A stretch of 64,000 bases of DNA from UBA1141 sp963665155 (GTDB lineage: Bacteria; Chloroflexota; Dehalococcoidia; Lucifugimonadales; UBA3495), in contig CAXXFI010000001.1 of the NCBI GenBank assembly GCA_963665155.2, positions 310,001 through 374,000 on the forward strand. Reading direction: 5' to 3'. The notes beneath the pieces are model-generated. The model did no database searches and was not told where the DNA came from. It saw only the letters and a program-made list of their open reading frames with translations. The position numbers were made by a program, and so were the translations under genes. Positions 8,165 through 17,199 of this stretch are shown here, piece after piece. How positions within the stretch are numbered: the first letter of the stretch is position 1; every line of letters starts with the position of its first letter.

Positions 8165-9112
8165 CTAATTCTGAGTCAAGAGAAACGCTACTAAGTCTTC
8201 AAATTCAGCGTCCCCCATAGCCCCTCGGAGGCTAGGCATGATCGGGGCGAAACCATCCACCACGAATGCACTGGGATTCTCGATCGACTCCCGTATGTAC
8301 TCTTCTGCGGACAGTCCTTTGCGGGTTGCGCCAGTTGTTGCCACATGGGTCAATTCCGGACCAAGCTGGCCCACGGCACCGGGCACACCCTCGATGGTGT
8401 GGCACGCAAAGCAGCCTGAGTTAGTAAATACAGCCGTGCCACCAGCCGGATCTCCTCCGCTAGGAACTGCGGCGCCTTCGGTTTCGGATGAAGTCGCGGC
8501 GCCTTCGGTTTCGGATGAAGTCGCGGCGCCTTCGGTTTCGGATGAAGTCGCGGCGCCTTCGGTTTCGGATGAAGTCGCGGCGCCTTCGGTTTCGGATGAA
8601 ATAGCGTCACCCTGGGTTTCAGAGGGAGGAGGATCGCCCTGGGTTTCAGAGGGAGGAGGATCGCCCTCGGTTTCCGACGGAGTAGCGTCGCCTTCGGTTT
8701 CAGATGGAGTAGCGTCGCCCTCATGTTCGCCGGCTCCTTCTTCTCCATGAACGTAGGGTACGGCGTTGGCCAACGCGTAATCGCGGGGTTCACCCTCGAA
8801 ACCGAAGAATGTGCCGATCACTGCAATTCCAATGATGAATGCCAAAACCAAACCGGAAACAAACATCAATGAAAAAAGCTTGGCATCAAACTTCAAGTGC
8901 ATATAGAACATTATTACGACAGCGAATTTGAAGGCCGAAAGAATGACCAGGATAGGAATTTTGGAAGCACCTAAGTCGTCGGCGACTCCTACTTTGTCCC
9001 AGATCAACAGAAACTCTACGATTGTCACAGCGAATAAGATAATTGCTATGACGACGTATTGCATAAACGACGGGTGGCGAGAATCGTGTTGATCCTCGTG
9101 GTTATTGGTCAT
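8165..9112 (-). CDS. Cytochrome oxidase subunit IV fused to cytochrome c
   Basis: 315 residues in three parts. Residues about 15-105 are a subunit IV domain with three membrane helices (YVVIAIILFAVTIVEFLLIW; ILVILSAFKFAVVIMFYMHL; LMFVSGLVLAFIIGIAVIGT). Residues about 125-220 are a low-complexity linker of near-identical 9-residue repeats (SSETEGAAT and variants). Residues about 225-315 are a class I cytochrome c domain with heme motif CFACH and probable axial Met in IMPSLRG. Subunit IV is normally about 100 residues without heme. The gene is last in the II-I-III-IV operon, 39 nt after subunit III. The heme domain faces outside the membrane and could add a second electron-entry or relay site beside the subunit II heme c; that role is inference. 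Confidence 0.85.
   Translation of the reverse strand: MTNNHEDQHDSRHPSFMQYVVIAIILFAVTIVEFLLIWDKVGVADDLGASKIPILVILSAFKFAVVIMFYMHLKFDAKLFSLMFVSGLVLAFIIGIAVIGTFFGFEGEPRDYALANAVPYVHGEEGAGEHEGDATPSETEGDATPSETEGDPPPSETQGDPPPSETQGDAISSETEGAATSSETEGAATSSETEGAATSSETEGAATSSETEGAAVPSGGDPAGGTAVFTNSGCFACHTIEGVPGAVGQLGPELTHVATTGATRKGLSAEEYIRESIENPSAFVVDGFAPIMPSLRGAMGDAEFEDLVAFLLTQN
8460..8720 (-). repeat. 27-bp in-frame tandem repeats in the CoxIV-c linker
   Basis: About nine units of 27 bp encode nonapeptides. The five promoter-distal units (8465-8600) are nearly identical (SSETEGAAT) and the others have drifted (TPSETEGDA, PPSETQGDP). Near identity of adjacent units implies recent expansion, and copy number may vary between strains. 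Confidence 0.9.
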
Positions 9113-9151
9113 GGACCGAATTCCTTGAAGTTGGCGTTGGCCCTAGCGGGG

Positions 9152-9790
9152 TCATCCACCGGGGGGCACACTGGGTCCTGCGTCGAACCCTCCAATTAGA
9201 TATAGCAACGTGAAAATTACGATCCAGACAATGTCTACGAAGTGCCAATAGAGGCCCATGATTTCTACGTCTAAGCTGGTGGCCGGTCCTAACCGGCCTT
9301 TGCGGGCTGCGACGAATAGTCCCAAGAGCCAAATAACTCCCAAGGTCACGTGGGCACCGTGGAAGCCGGTTAAGGTAAAGAAGGAGGCCCCGAACAGGTT
9401 GGCACCCAGCGTTAGACCTTCATTTTTAAACGCATTAAACTCGTAAATCTGGAAACCAATGAAAACTGCACCCATGGCCGCCGTGGCCAGAAGCCATATT
9501 TGTATGGCTTTTTGGTCGTTCCGTATCGTTGCCGAAAGAGCCTGGACCATGCCAAAGCTGCTCATCAAAAGCACGAAGGTGCTGATGGTGGTAATGGGTA
9601 CGTCGATGATGTCCACGGGATATGGCCCGACGAGGCTCTGGCCTCTGTAAACCATGTACGTGGCGATCAACGACCCAAAAAATAGGCAGTCTGAACCCAG
9701 GAAGACCCACATAAGGAGCTTCCTGTGACTAAGACCCGTAGTTGTGTATTCGTGATCTGCGCCGGAAGACGGCTCTACCGTGTGGGCCAC
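9152..9790 (-). CDS. ctaE: Cytochrome c oxidase subunit III
   Basis: 212 residues with five predicted membrane helices, the short bacterial form of heme-copper oxidase subunit III. Typical stretches are LMWVFLGSDCLFFGSLIATY, FFTLTGFHGAHVTLGVIWLL and YWHFVDIVWIVIFTLLYLIG. The start is a GTG (9790) behind an AGAGGAAAG ribosome-binding site. It begins 12 nt after subunit I and precedes the subunit IV fusion, so it is translated as part of the caa3 operon. The conserved Glu and His positions of helices II-III are present. Confidence 0.95.
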   Translation of the reverse strand: MAHTVEPSSGADHEYTTTGLSHRKLLMWVFLGSDCLFFGSLIATYMVYRGQSLVGPYPVDIIDVPITTISTFVLLMSSFGMVQALSATIRNDQKAIQIWLLATAAMGAVFIGFQIYEFNAFKNEGLTLGANLFGASFFTLTGFHGAHVTLGVIWLLGLFVAARKGRLGPATSLDVEIMGLYWHFVDIVWIVIFTLLYLIGGFDAGPSVPPGG

Positions 9791-9802
9791 TGCTTTCCTC
9801 TC

Positions 9803-11656
9803 TTAGTGTTGGCTGCCGTGGTGAGGGTCAGGTGCCGTTGGAGGCTCATTGGTCCAACCAATTACCCCGATAAAGGCGAATATGCCGCCAACGAAACTCA
9901 AAGCGAAATGACTCAGAATCCCGCCTGCAATTAACGTGGTCCCGACTGCAATCCCAATTGGCCAGTACGAAGGACTGGGCATATGGATGGTGTTGGGGTC
10001 CACGGCTGGTTCGGCCGGGACTCTGTCCTGCCCGTCGGCTTTGGCCCTAGCCTTCACTATCCAATACTGATCTAGCCCTTCCACTTGGGGTATCTCGGCA
10101 AAATTATAGGCCGGAGGAGGCGAAGATATGCTCCACTCCAGTCCAGGGGCATCCCAAGGGTCATGGCCCGCCCTAACGCCGCTGCGCAAACCCTTTACAA
10201 TTGTGACCACGAACGCCAGCATACCCAAAAATATTACGATATAGCCTACGGACGCTAGAAGATTTAGGTCGCCCCATCCGTATTCCTGGGTGTACGTGTA
10301 AATGCGCCTGGGCATCCCATTCAGTCCTAAGATATGCATGGGGAAGAAAGTCAGGTTCATGCCTATGAACAACAGCCAGAAAGTTATTTTGCCCCAAGTC
10401 TCTTCATACATTTTTCCCGTGATCTTGGGGAACCAATAGAAGACACCCGAAAACAGGCCGAAAATAGACCCGCCGAACAGCACATAATGAAGATGGGCCA
10501 CAATGTAGTAGGTGTCTTGTTGCTGGAAGTCCGAGGGCGAGACCGCATGGGAAACGCCGCTAAGCCCACCGACGATAAACAGGGCCACGAATCCCAAAGC
10601 AAAAAGCATGGGTGTTTTCAATTCAATCGAGCCGCCCCACAGCGTCCCAATCCAGTTGAATATTTTCACGCCGGTGGGGACCGCAATCAACATGGTTGTG
10701 ATAGTGAAAACTGAGTTTGCGACGGGACCTAAGCCCACCGTGAACATATGGTGGCCCCAAACAGCCCAGCCCATCATACCGATCACGATGCCGGAGAAAA
10801 TGATGAATGGATATCCAAACAAGGGTTTCTTGGAGAATGTAGGCAAAACTTCAGAGACGATGCCCATTGCAGGCAATATCAGAATATAAACCTCTGGATG
10901 TCCGAACACCCAAAATAGGTGTTGCCAGAGAATCGGGTCGCCACCCCCTGAAGGTATGAAGAAGTGGGTGCCAAAGTTCCGGTCCATGGTCAACTCGATG
11001 AGTCCGACCGTGATCACCGGGAAAGCCAGCACCAACAAAATGGACGTAATTAGGGTCATCCAAACGAACACAGGCATCCGCATCAGTCTCATGCCGGGCG
11101 CCCGCAAGTTTATTATAGTGACAATGAAATTCAGCGCCGCGGCTACCGACGATGTCCCCAGCACCAAAAGGCTCAAGGACCAAAAATCTAGGCCCCGGTT
11201 GACGCTGAAAGGTTTCTCGGTAAGGTTTGCGTAGGAGAACCAACCGGCGTCGGGGACTTCATCAACGAGGAAAGATACGTGGAACAAGATCGCGCCGAAC
11301 AAGAACAACCAATAACTCAGGGCGTTTAATCGAGGGAAAGCCACGTCCCTAGCGCCGATAGCCAGTGGTATCACGAAATTAAAGAAGCTGGCCGAGAGAG
11401 GCATAATGACCATGAACACCATTACGGTGGCGTGCATGGTAAACATTTGATTGAACCGATCGCCGCCGATGATACCATTGTCGGGGGAAGCCAGTTGCAT
11501 GCGGATCACCCCGGCTTCAATACCGGCTATGAGCATCAAAGTTAATGCGCTTAAGCCGTAAAGGACGCCGATGCGCTTATGGTCAACAGTGGTCATCCAG
11601 CCCCACACGCCTGCGTAGCTGGTTGGCCTAGGGATTACGGCGGTAATTGCCGCCAT
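9803..11656 (-). CDS. ctaD: Cytochrome c oxidase subunit I
   Basis: 617 residues, type A heme-copper oxidase core. Visible ligands and channel motifs: FTMHATVMVFMVIMP (heme a His), WVFGHPEVYILILP (CuB His plus the cross-linked Tyr, and the E of the D-channel region), WGHHMFTVG (CuB His pair) and VAHLHYVLFGG (heme a and a3 His). The C-terminal extension carries one or two extra helices (YWPIGIAVGTTLIAGGILSH) as in caa3 enzymes. GGGAGG precedes the ATG at 11656. It reduces O2 to water and pumps protons, taking electrons from the CuA/heme c subunit encoded just upstream. No truncation or missing ligand is seen. Confidence 0.97.
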   Translation of the reverse strand: MAAITAVIPRPTSYAGVWGWMTTVDHKRIGVLYGLSALTLMLIAGIEAGVIRMQLASPDNGIIGGDRFNQMFTMHATVMVFMVIMPLSASFFNFVIPLAIGARDVAFPRLNALSYWLFLFGAILFHVSFLVDEVPDAGWFSYANLTEKPFSVNRGLDFWSLSLLVLGTSSVAAALNFIVTIINLRAPGMRLMRMPVFVWMTLITSILLVLAFPVITVGLIELTMDRNFGTHFFIPSGGGDPILWQHLFWVFGHPEVYILILPAMGIVSEVLPTFSKKPLFGYPFIIFSGIVIGMMGWAVWGHHMFTVGLGPVANSVFTITTMLIAVPTGVKIFNWIGTLWGGSIELKTPMLFALGFVALFIVGGLSGVSHAVSPSDFQQQDTYYIVAHLHYVLFGGSIFGLFSGVFYWFPKITGKMYEETWGKITFWLLFIGMNLTFFPMHILGLNGMPRRIYTYTQEYGWGDLNLLASVGYIVIFLGMLAFVVTIVKGLRSGVRAGHDPWDAPGLEWSISSPPPAYNFAEIPQVEGLDQYWIVKARAKADGQDRVPAEPAVDPNTIHMPSPSYWPIGIAVGTTLIAGGILSHFALSFVGGIFAFIGVIGWTNEPPTAPDPHHGSQH

Positions 11657-11781
11657 GGCTTGCCTCCCTTAAAGTCCCTCATTCAGTGCCACCGCATCGA
11701 ACCGGCTCTGAACACCACAGCAATTTTTTAAGAGCATGTCCGATATGGTTGGCTTGGTCGATTCGAAATGGTCGATACAGT

Positions 11782-12993
11782 CTACTGCAGCTGCAGTAGA
11801 TACTCAATCAAGCCTTGGACTTCTTCTTCGCTTAAGCTCACATGGCCATCGCGATAAGCGGGAGCCCGATTGGACATATTGTTGCCGGGTTTCAACTCGG
11901 ACGGGTCGATTATCCAATCCCGCAAGTTTTCCACGTTCAAGTCTAGGAGGCCTGCGCCGATAGTCAGACGAGTCCGAAGGTCGGTGAGGTTCGGGGCCAA
12001 CACAAGAGCACTCTCGTTGCCAGTCAAGAAGCTGTCCATCAACGCTCTTGCTGCCAACGGGTCGTCGGGCCCGCTGATAGTATGGCACATTTGACAGTTA
12101 ATGGCGAAAGTTAATTTGCCTTTCTCGGCTGCGCTCGTCAAGGGCTGCGGTGCCGAGTAGTTGGCCACCCACGAGGCATAATCCTCCTCGGAAAGGACCT
12201 TCACTTGGAACCTCATAAGTGCGTGAGAGACTCCACAAAGTTCGGCGCATTGACCGTATAGAATTGTCGGCAAATTGCCGATTTTGGTCGAGTCCGCCTT
12301 AAACCACATTACGTTTTTGTGGGTCGGCACCATGTCCAATTTTCCCGCTAGTTTCGGGAGCCAGAAGCTGTGCAGAACGTCATCGCTGTAAAGATTTAAA
12401 TTGATAGCCCGGTCGACGGGAATCTTTAGCTCGTTGGCCGTGGTGATTCTCTTGCCGCCGCCAGCGTCCGGGTATTCAAACTCAAACCACCATTGGTGCC
12501 CGGTAACGTTGACTTCCAGCACATTCTGTTCTGAGCTGGGTGGTTTGTCGATCTCGAACAGGGTAAAGACCGACCATATCCCCAAGCCCAGTACCAATAT
12601 GGTGGGGATGACAGTCCAAGTGATTTCAAGGGGCAAATTGCCATGACTCTGGGAAGGCTCCACGCCCGGCCTCTTGCGGAACCGGATGATCGTGTAGAGC
12701 ATTAGGCCTTCAACGGCGACGAACACCGCCACCATGACCCAAAGGAGTACGTTGAAAAGCTCTAGCTGCTTTTCGGCGACGGGCCCGAGAGGATCCCAAG
12801 TGGATTGCCTATCTGTCGAACAGCCCGCTACTAGCAGCAGCACCGCAATCGACAGCCCGAAAAATAATATCGCTTTTGGCCGCCACCTGCGAGGTGTGGA
12901 GCCAGTAGTCTCCCTCATGACCTGAACGATGGGGTCGTTGGGAGATTCAACGCCCACCGGGGCGCTTGCCCGCTTGAAGGGCATAGACCCCAT
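11782..12993 (-). CDS. ctaC: Cytochrome c oxidase subunit II with C-terminal cytochrome c
   Basis: About 403 residues. A lipobox (LLLVAGCS) near residue 60 of the upstream-open frame is followed by two membrane helices, then the cupredoxin CuA domain (YGQCAELCGVSHALMRF; upstream VTGHQWWFEFEYP and VLHSFWLPKL). The C-terminal class I cytochrome c domain has heme motif CQMCH and a likely Met ligand in NNMSNRAP. This makes the enzyme a caa3 type. The frame extends to 13035, but ATG at 12993 is preceded by AGGGGGGAAG and is the better start. It is the first gene of the operon, 125 nt before subunit I. The N-terminal tail of about 45 residues before the lipobox is unusually long for a lipoprotein signal, so lipidation is uncertain. 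Confidence 0.93.
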   Translation of the reverse strand: MGSMPFKRASAPVGVESPNDPIVQVMRETTGSTPRRWRPKAILFFGLSIAVLLLVAGCSTDRQSTWDPLGPVAEKQLELFNVLLWVMVAVFVAVEGLMLYTIIRFRKRPGVEPSQSHGNLPLEITWTVIPTILVLGLGIWSVFTLFEIDKPPSSEQNVLEVNVTGHQWWFEFEYPDAGGGKRITTANELKIPVDRAINLNLYSDDVLHSFWLPKLAGKLDMVPTHKNVMWFKADSTKIGNLPTILYGQCAELCGVSHALMRFQVKVLSEEDYASWVANYSAPQPLTSAAEKGKLTFAINCQMCHTISGPDDPLAARALMDSFLTGNESALVLAPNLTDLRTRLTIGAGLLDLNVENLRDWIIDPSELKPGNNMSNRAPAYRDGHVSLSEEEVQGLIEYLLQLQ

Positions 12994-13331
12994 TTTCTTC
13001 CCCCCTATAATGCTGGACAGATTAACCTGACGCACGAGTATGTGCGATTTTTCACTAACCGGTGGGACGTTATCACAGGCTCAAGTGTGCTGTCAACACA
13101 TAATTGGAGTAGGTTCTGGCTCAATTTCCGTGACGTAAGTCGTAACGTTCGGTAGTCGATGTCCATGGGAGGGGCTAATGGATTGAGGGTTGCCGCAACG
13201 GCCATGGACCCGCGCCTGACCCGGATAGCGGATAAGCTTTGTTTTTGCATCTCCGACTAGTATTACAACGTCAGTTAGTTTGATAGGATGACTGTGTAGC
13301 TGGAGAGGGAATAGGCGGGTGAGGTGGGGAT

Positions 13332-14615
13332 GTGGATGCGGCAGCTTTCGAGCAGGTGTACGGGTCATTTCGGGATTTTCACGCTTACTTCGCGCCGCTG
13401 TTTGGCCGCCGGGAGACGCGGGAGCACAGCGGTCATTATCTCCAGGCCCTGCTGGTACAGTCTGGGGAGCGGCGCAACGCTGAGAACCTGTCGGAGACGG
13501 TTCCGGGGTCAGCCCGAGGGATGCAGCGGTTTCTCACCGATTCTCCCTGGGACGATGAGGTGATTATAGGACGGCTGCAGGAGTACCTGGGAACCCGGCT
13601 GGAGCATCCGGAAGGGGTGTGGGTGCTGGACGGCAGCGACTTTCCCAAGCAGGGGAGGAAGTCGGTGGGAGTGGCCCGGCAGTACTGCGGGAGGCTGGGG
13701 AAGGTGGCCAACTGCCAGGCGGGGATGTTCCTGGCCTATGTCAGCCCGTTGGGACGGGCATTGGTGGACAAGGGGCTGTATCTGCCCGAGAGTTGGACCT
13801 CGGACAAAGACCGGTGTGAGGCGGCGGGTGTGCCGGAGGATAGGCAGGGCTACCGGTCCAAGACGGAGTTGGCCTTGGAGATGGTGGGGCGGGCGCAGGA
13901 GCGGGGCCACCTGAAGGCTGGATGGGTCGCGGCGGACGACGCCTTCGGGATGTCGCCGTCCTTCCGGGAGGGCCTGGCGGCCTTGGGGATGTGGTACGTG
14001 CTGGACGTTCCGTCCGGCTTTACGGTGTGGCCGCCGGAGCCTGCCTGGACCAGTGCGGAGTATCAGGGATTCGGGCGTCCCCGCAAACCCAGGCTGCGAG
14101 ACGGTCAGCGCCGGACCATGGAGCAGCGCAGCGACGAGTTGCCGGAGGAGGCCTGGCGTGAGATTACGGTGGCCGAGGGAAGCCAGGGGCCACGCAGCTA
14201 CCTTTTCAGCGCCCAGAGGGTGCGACCGACCAGCAGGCGCAAGCCCGGCGAAATCCACTGGGCCGTCTACCGCCGGAACCGGGACGGCAGCGAACCCCGC
14301 TACTACCTGTCCAATGCTCCGGAGGATACCCCGTTGGAGACCCTGGCATACGTGGGAGGCTCCCGTTGGCGTATAGAAACGGAGTTTGAGACGGAGAAAA
14401 GCGACGTAGGCCTGGACGAGTACGAGACCCGCACCTGGGCTGGCTGGCATCACCACGTGGCCCTGTGCCTGCTGGGCGGAGCTTTTCTGCTGAGCCTGCA
14501 ACAGGCTTGGGGGGAAAAAGATGCCCCGGATCACGAGGCCGCAGGTCTACCGGGTGGTGCGGGAAATGCTGCCCCGGGAACGGTTCGGGCCAACCGAGTT
14601 GCTGCGGTGGCTTGA
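13332..14615 (+). CDS. IS701-family transposase
   Basis: 427 residues. DDE residues are in GVWVLDGSDFPKQGRKS (first D), GWVAADDAFGMSPSF (second D) and RWRIETEFETEKSDVGLDEY (E). The end of this reading frame (from about residue 397, DAPDHEAAGLPGG) does not look like the usual IS701 C-terminus. The expected C-terminal sequence lies in the +1 frame beginning at 14521, directly after a G6A5 run at 14509-14519. The same arrangement is in copy B, so it is a property of the element rather than damage to one copy. Full-length product may need frameshifting, or the tail may be made as a separate peptide. Confidence 0.9.
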   Translation: MDAAAFEQVYGSFRDFHAYFAPLFGRRETREHSGHYLQALLVQSGERRNAENLSETVPGSARGMQRFLTDSPWDDEVIIGRLQEYLGTRLEHPEGVWVLDGSDFPKQGRKSVGVARQYCGRLGKVANCQAGMFLAYVSPLGRALVDKGLYLPESWTSDKDRCEAAGVPEDRQGYRSKTELALEMVGRAQERGHLKAGWVAADDAFGMSPSFREGLAALGMWYVLDVPSGFTVWPPEPAWTSAEYQGFGRPRKPRLRDGQRRTMEQRSDELPEEAWREITVAEGSQGPRSYLFSAQRVRPTSRRKPGEIHWAVYRRNRDGSEPRYYLSNAPEDTPLETLAYVGGSRWRIETEFETEKSDVGLDEYETRTWAGWHHHVALCLLGGAFLLSLQQAWGEKDAPDHEAAGLPGGAGNAAPGTVRANRVAAVA

Positions 14616-14703
14616 GGATACGCAGGACAGTAACGAACGGGCCAAACGCTCCCATGCCAAGCGCCGCGCCGCCATGCGGGCATCACCCCACATCCCTCCC
14701 TGA
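14521..14703 (+). CDS. IS701 C-terminal domain in +1 frame (copy A)
   Basis: 60 codons from an ATG that overlaps the transposase gene. The peptide (ITRPQVYRVVREMLPRERF, then LLRWLEDTQ and a basic end) has the helical plus Arg/Lys-rich pattern found at the C-terminus of other IS701-type transposases. A purine-rich GGGGGGAAAAAG immediately precedes the ATG and could act as a ribosome-binding site or as a slippage site. Expression as a fusion or as a separate peptide is not resolved. Confidence 0.5.
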   Translation: MPRITRPQVYRVVREMLPRERFGPTELLRWLEDTQDSNERAKRSHAKRRAAMRASPHIPP

Positions 14704-14753
14704 ACTGACGTTGTAATACTAGTAAATGCGCGGTAACGAAACTACAAAAATAT

Positions 14754-14805
14754 AATCGACGCCGGTCCAATTTGGCCGTTCAATACGGCAGAACTGGCGT
14801 CGATT
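14754..14805 (-). terminator. Probable terminator of the 15-kb flavin monooxygenase gene
   Basis: AATCGACGCC (14754-14763) pairs with GGCGTCGATT (14796-14805). On the minus strand the stem is followed by ATATTTTTG, a short U-run. It lies about 80 nt past the stop of the minus-strand gene. Confidence 0.5.
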
Positions 14806-14883
14806 CTTAGTTGTTCGTCGAGATGGAATGAAGCCTACCGTCAGCAACGCAATCATGGCTTAACCGCCGGTGGCTGTGTGTTC

Positions 14884-15966
14884 TTACCTGAGCGCGGGCG
14901 CTACCTCTTTAGCAAAAAGCTTGATTGAATTGAGCATGCGGTCCACTGGTATCCCGCCGCCGACATTGGGCTCAATCACCACTCCGGAAAGCCCCAATTC
15001 CTTGGTCAATACCGAAAGTCGCTCTATGACCATATCCGGAGTGCCATAGGCCAAACGGTCTTTCAGCAGCTCGTCGTAGGTGATGGACGCCAAGCGTTTG
15101 GACCTCTCCGAGCGCTCTTCCGAATTAAACGTGCCAGCCCCGCCAGCGGACTTGGCGAACGTCTCAGCGAGCCTTTGGTAAGACTTCATGGTGCTGACCT
15201 CGGCGTCTTCGCGGGCTTTCTCGGCGGATTCGGCGACGTAAACCGGAATCCTCAACAGCACGTCGGCCTCACCGGTGTGGCCTGCTTCCTGTCTTGCTTG
15301 GCGGTATACGTCCAGGTTCTTGGCCAATTCCGGAACTGCGAAACCCCGTAGGCCCACAAAAACCGGCAAACCTTGCTTTCCAACTTGTGGGAAGGTATCC
15401 TGCGTCGTCGCGGCCATGCGTATGGGTGGGTGCGGCTTCTGATAGGGCTTGGGCACGACGCAGACATCGTCGAATTTAAAATGCTTGCCTTGGTGCGAGA
15501 ACCGGTGTTCGGTCCAGGCCTTTAGGATGATTTCCAGGGACTCCTGAAAGCGCTCTCGGCTTTCTTCGTAGGGTATGCCATAACCTTCGTAGGCTCTGGC
15601 GAATCCGCTCCGGCCCACGCCGAATTCCAGTCGCCCACGGCTTACCTGGTCCACCGTGGCCGCTTCTTCGGCCATTCTGATGGGATGGCACAATGGCAGT
15701 ACCGCCACCGCCATTCCTATGCGCAGGCGCTCGGTGCGAGAGGCGATAGCGCTGGCCATGATCATGGGTACCGATACGATAGACGGGATTCCGGCTCCGA
15801 AGGCATCGGTTGGCCGCTTGGGGGCGGCAAAATGCCGTTCGGCCAACCAAACGCCGTCCAAGCCGTCTTTCTCAGCCATATCCACAATGGTAAACGCTTC
15901 CTGGAAGGCGTCTTCCATTGTGCCTTCCTCCCGGTAGTCGCACTCCATTATTATTCCGAAATGCAT
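14884..15966 (-). CDS. LLM-class flavin-dependent monooxygenase
   Basis: 360 residues, bacterial-luciferase-like TIM barrel. Typical stretches: DGVWLAERHF near residue 38, MASAIASRTERLRIGMAVAVLPL, and HPIRMAEEAATVDQVSRGRL followed by GVGRS (the flavin phosphate loop region). Later IRMAATTQDTFPQVGKQGLPVF and TPDMVIERL match the F420/FMN monooxygenase pattern. A GGGGGG stretch precedes the ATG. Such enzymes use FMNH2 supplied by a separate reductase; a flavin reductase gene lies 1.2 kb upstream on the same strand. The substrate cannot be read from sequence; sulfonates, alkanes or recalcitrant organics are known substrates of relatives. Confidence 0.88.
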   Translation of the reverse strand: MHFGIIMECDYREEGTMEDAFQEAFTIVDMAEKDGLDGVWLAERHFAAPKRPTDAFGAGIPSIVSVPMIMASAIASRTERLRIGMAVAVLPLCHPIRMAEEAATVDQVSRGRLEFGVGRSGFARAYEGYGIPYEESRERFQESLEIILKAWTEHRFSHQGKHFKFDDVCVVPKPYQKPHPPIRMAATTQDTFPQVGKQGLPVFVGLRGFAVPELAKNLDVYRQARQEAGHTGEADVLLRIPVYVAESAEKAREDAEVSTMKSYQRLAETFAKSAGGAGTFNSEERSERSKRLASITYDELLKDRLAYGTPDMVIERLSVLTKELGLSGVVIEPNVGGGIPVDRMLNSIKLFAKEVAPALR

Positions 15967-17199
15967 CGAGCACCCCCCGAATTTCCTATTTTGACTTGAT
16001 TTGTTATTGCTGGTGATCTAATCACTGTGGTAAAGCTTATCTAATCGCGGCAGCAGCCAACTGCTTCGTCTCTATGCGTTCACGGCGCTCACGATTTGTG
16101 GACTACCCGTTTTGGATCTCCACATATCAGCGGTAGGTAGCGCACCAAGGTTACGCCGGATGCAGTTCCAAGACAGGCGATGCTCGGTTAATGCCCCTGA
16201 GTAACAAATAACCGGCCGTAGCAATTGACGACCATAACTGTGTAAGGTGGCCCCCGGGTTCTTCTGACAGCGCTCCGATAAAAATCGACAGGGCGTGGAG
16301 GCGCAAACCTGGCCTCGCCGCCAAGCAGCGCGGACCTTATTAGGCTCGGGATCGGGGCAGGGCAATATTAACATGGCCCCATACCCAATTCAACTTGAAG
16401 GAGTTCCGCTAGCTACACTCAGGCTGATACTGGGGGTGCGTGGCAGATTATTCGAAATAATAATCCAAAAACTGGGGGCAACTAAAAAGCCAGGCCCAGA
16501 CATGACTGCCGGGCCTGGCTTAAAAGTCTATTGTATGTGCCTTCAGCTTCACTTTATTCTGGTCTTCAAGCCCGGATGTGCCGGCCACATTAGGGTCCTG
16601 CTATACCAAGCCATAAGGCTCTTGTTTAGGTAGCGGACGGGCTTCGGCTTTGTATTGGCTATGCCGCAAAGGTTCCAGCAATCTCGCCGCCCCCGCAGAC
16701 TCTTCGCACCAACACCTCGCCTTCCAGTGCTCGATCTGCGGGGGCCTGACTAGGGAACTGCCACGCATGATTTAGGATAAATTCGAGAACCATGCCACCT
16801 CCCGTGGGAGCCATGCCGCCGGGCGCTTAGGTCCTTGCTAACCCTTTTCGCACTGGGACCCTTTTCGCAATGGGATCCTGTCGCCCCTTTGGCCCTTCGC
16901 TCCGTTTCCCTTCTTTCTTCTTTCTGTCCCTACTGTCTTATCACTCCTTTACTTTATACGAGCATCCTATGGCGCGACAGGGCCAATGGGACTACTTAAA
17001 TGGGCCGAATGACCATGGCGCGCGTCTATCTTGCTCACCTGTGACTAAGAACAGGGTTAGGGCGATTTCGAAGGGGGCCGTTGGCTGGGTTTTGCGCCTG
17101 ATTTAGTGCTGCCAATAGCGGAGATGCTGGCGTGATGGGAAGGAGGATGGCTGGCTGGAGTGTGTTCAGTGTTCCAGCCAGGCCGGGCAGCAGGGAATT
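15967..17199. other. 1.2-kb stretch without a convincing gene
   Basis: Apart from a strong hairpin (listed separately) I see no conserved gene. A 51-codon minus-strand frame at 16659-16814 (MAPTGGGMVLEFILNHAW and onward) looks protein-like but is unrecognised and may be a gene remnant. A second stem of about 8 bp (TGGCTGGA/TCCAGCCA) lies at about 17152-17180, just past the flavin reductase stop, and may be its terminator. Confidence 0.4.
16487..16521. terminator. Intrinsic-terminator-like hairpin
   Basis: AAGCCAGGCCC (16487-16497) pairs perfectly with GGGCCTGGCTT (16511-16521) across 13 nt. It is flanked by A-rich sequence on the left and TTAAAA on the right, so it could act in either direction. 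No gene ends close by, which hints at a lost neighbour. Confidence 0.6.

Larger units (their letters stand above)
13261..14718 (+). mobile_element. IS701-family element, copy A
   Basis: A 1458-bp element whose ends are the 16-bp inverted repeat TATTACAACGTCAGTT. It is flanked on both sides by the direct repeat CTAG (13257-13260 and 14719-14722), matching the 4-bp YTAR target duplication of IS701 elements. It lies upstream of the caa3 operon promoter region. Copy B, in the opposite orientation, is at 61226-62683. Confidence 0.95.

Noticed and set aside
8460..8720. CRISPR-like regular repeats
   Set aside because: Units are contiguous without spacers and encode protein; the 12-bp and 7-bp tracts at 19.5 and 25.3 kb are also spacerless. 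No cas gene is present.
8238..8793. Frames of 170 and 147 codons over the CoxIV-c repeats
   Set aside because: Repeat-derived shadows in other frames of a gene with clear oxidase and cytochrome domains.
13509..14534. 341-codon antisense frame in IS701 copy A (and its twin in copy B)
   Set aside because: A shadow of the GC-rich transposase gene; Pro/Arg/His-rich product with no domain.
16295..16633. 112-codon plus-strand frame
   Set aside because: It crosses a strong terminator-like hairpin and its product has no protein-like pattern or start signal.
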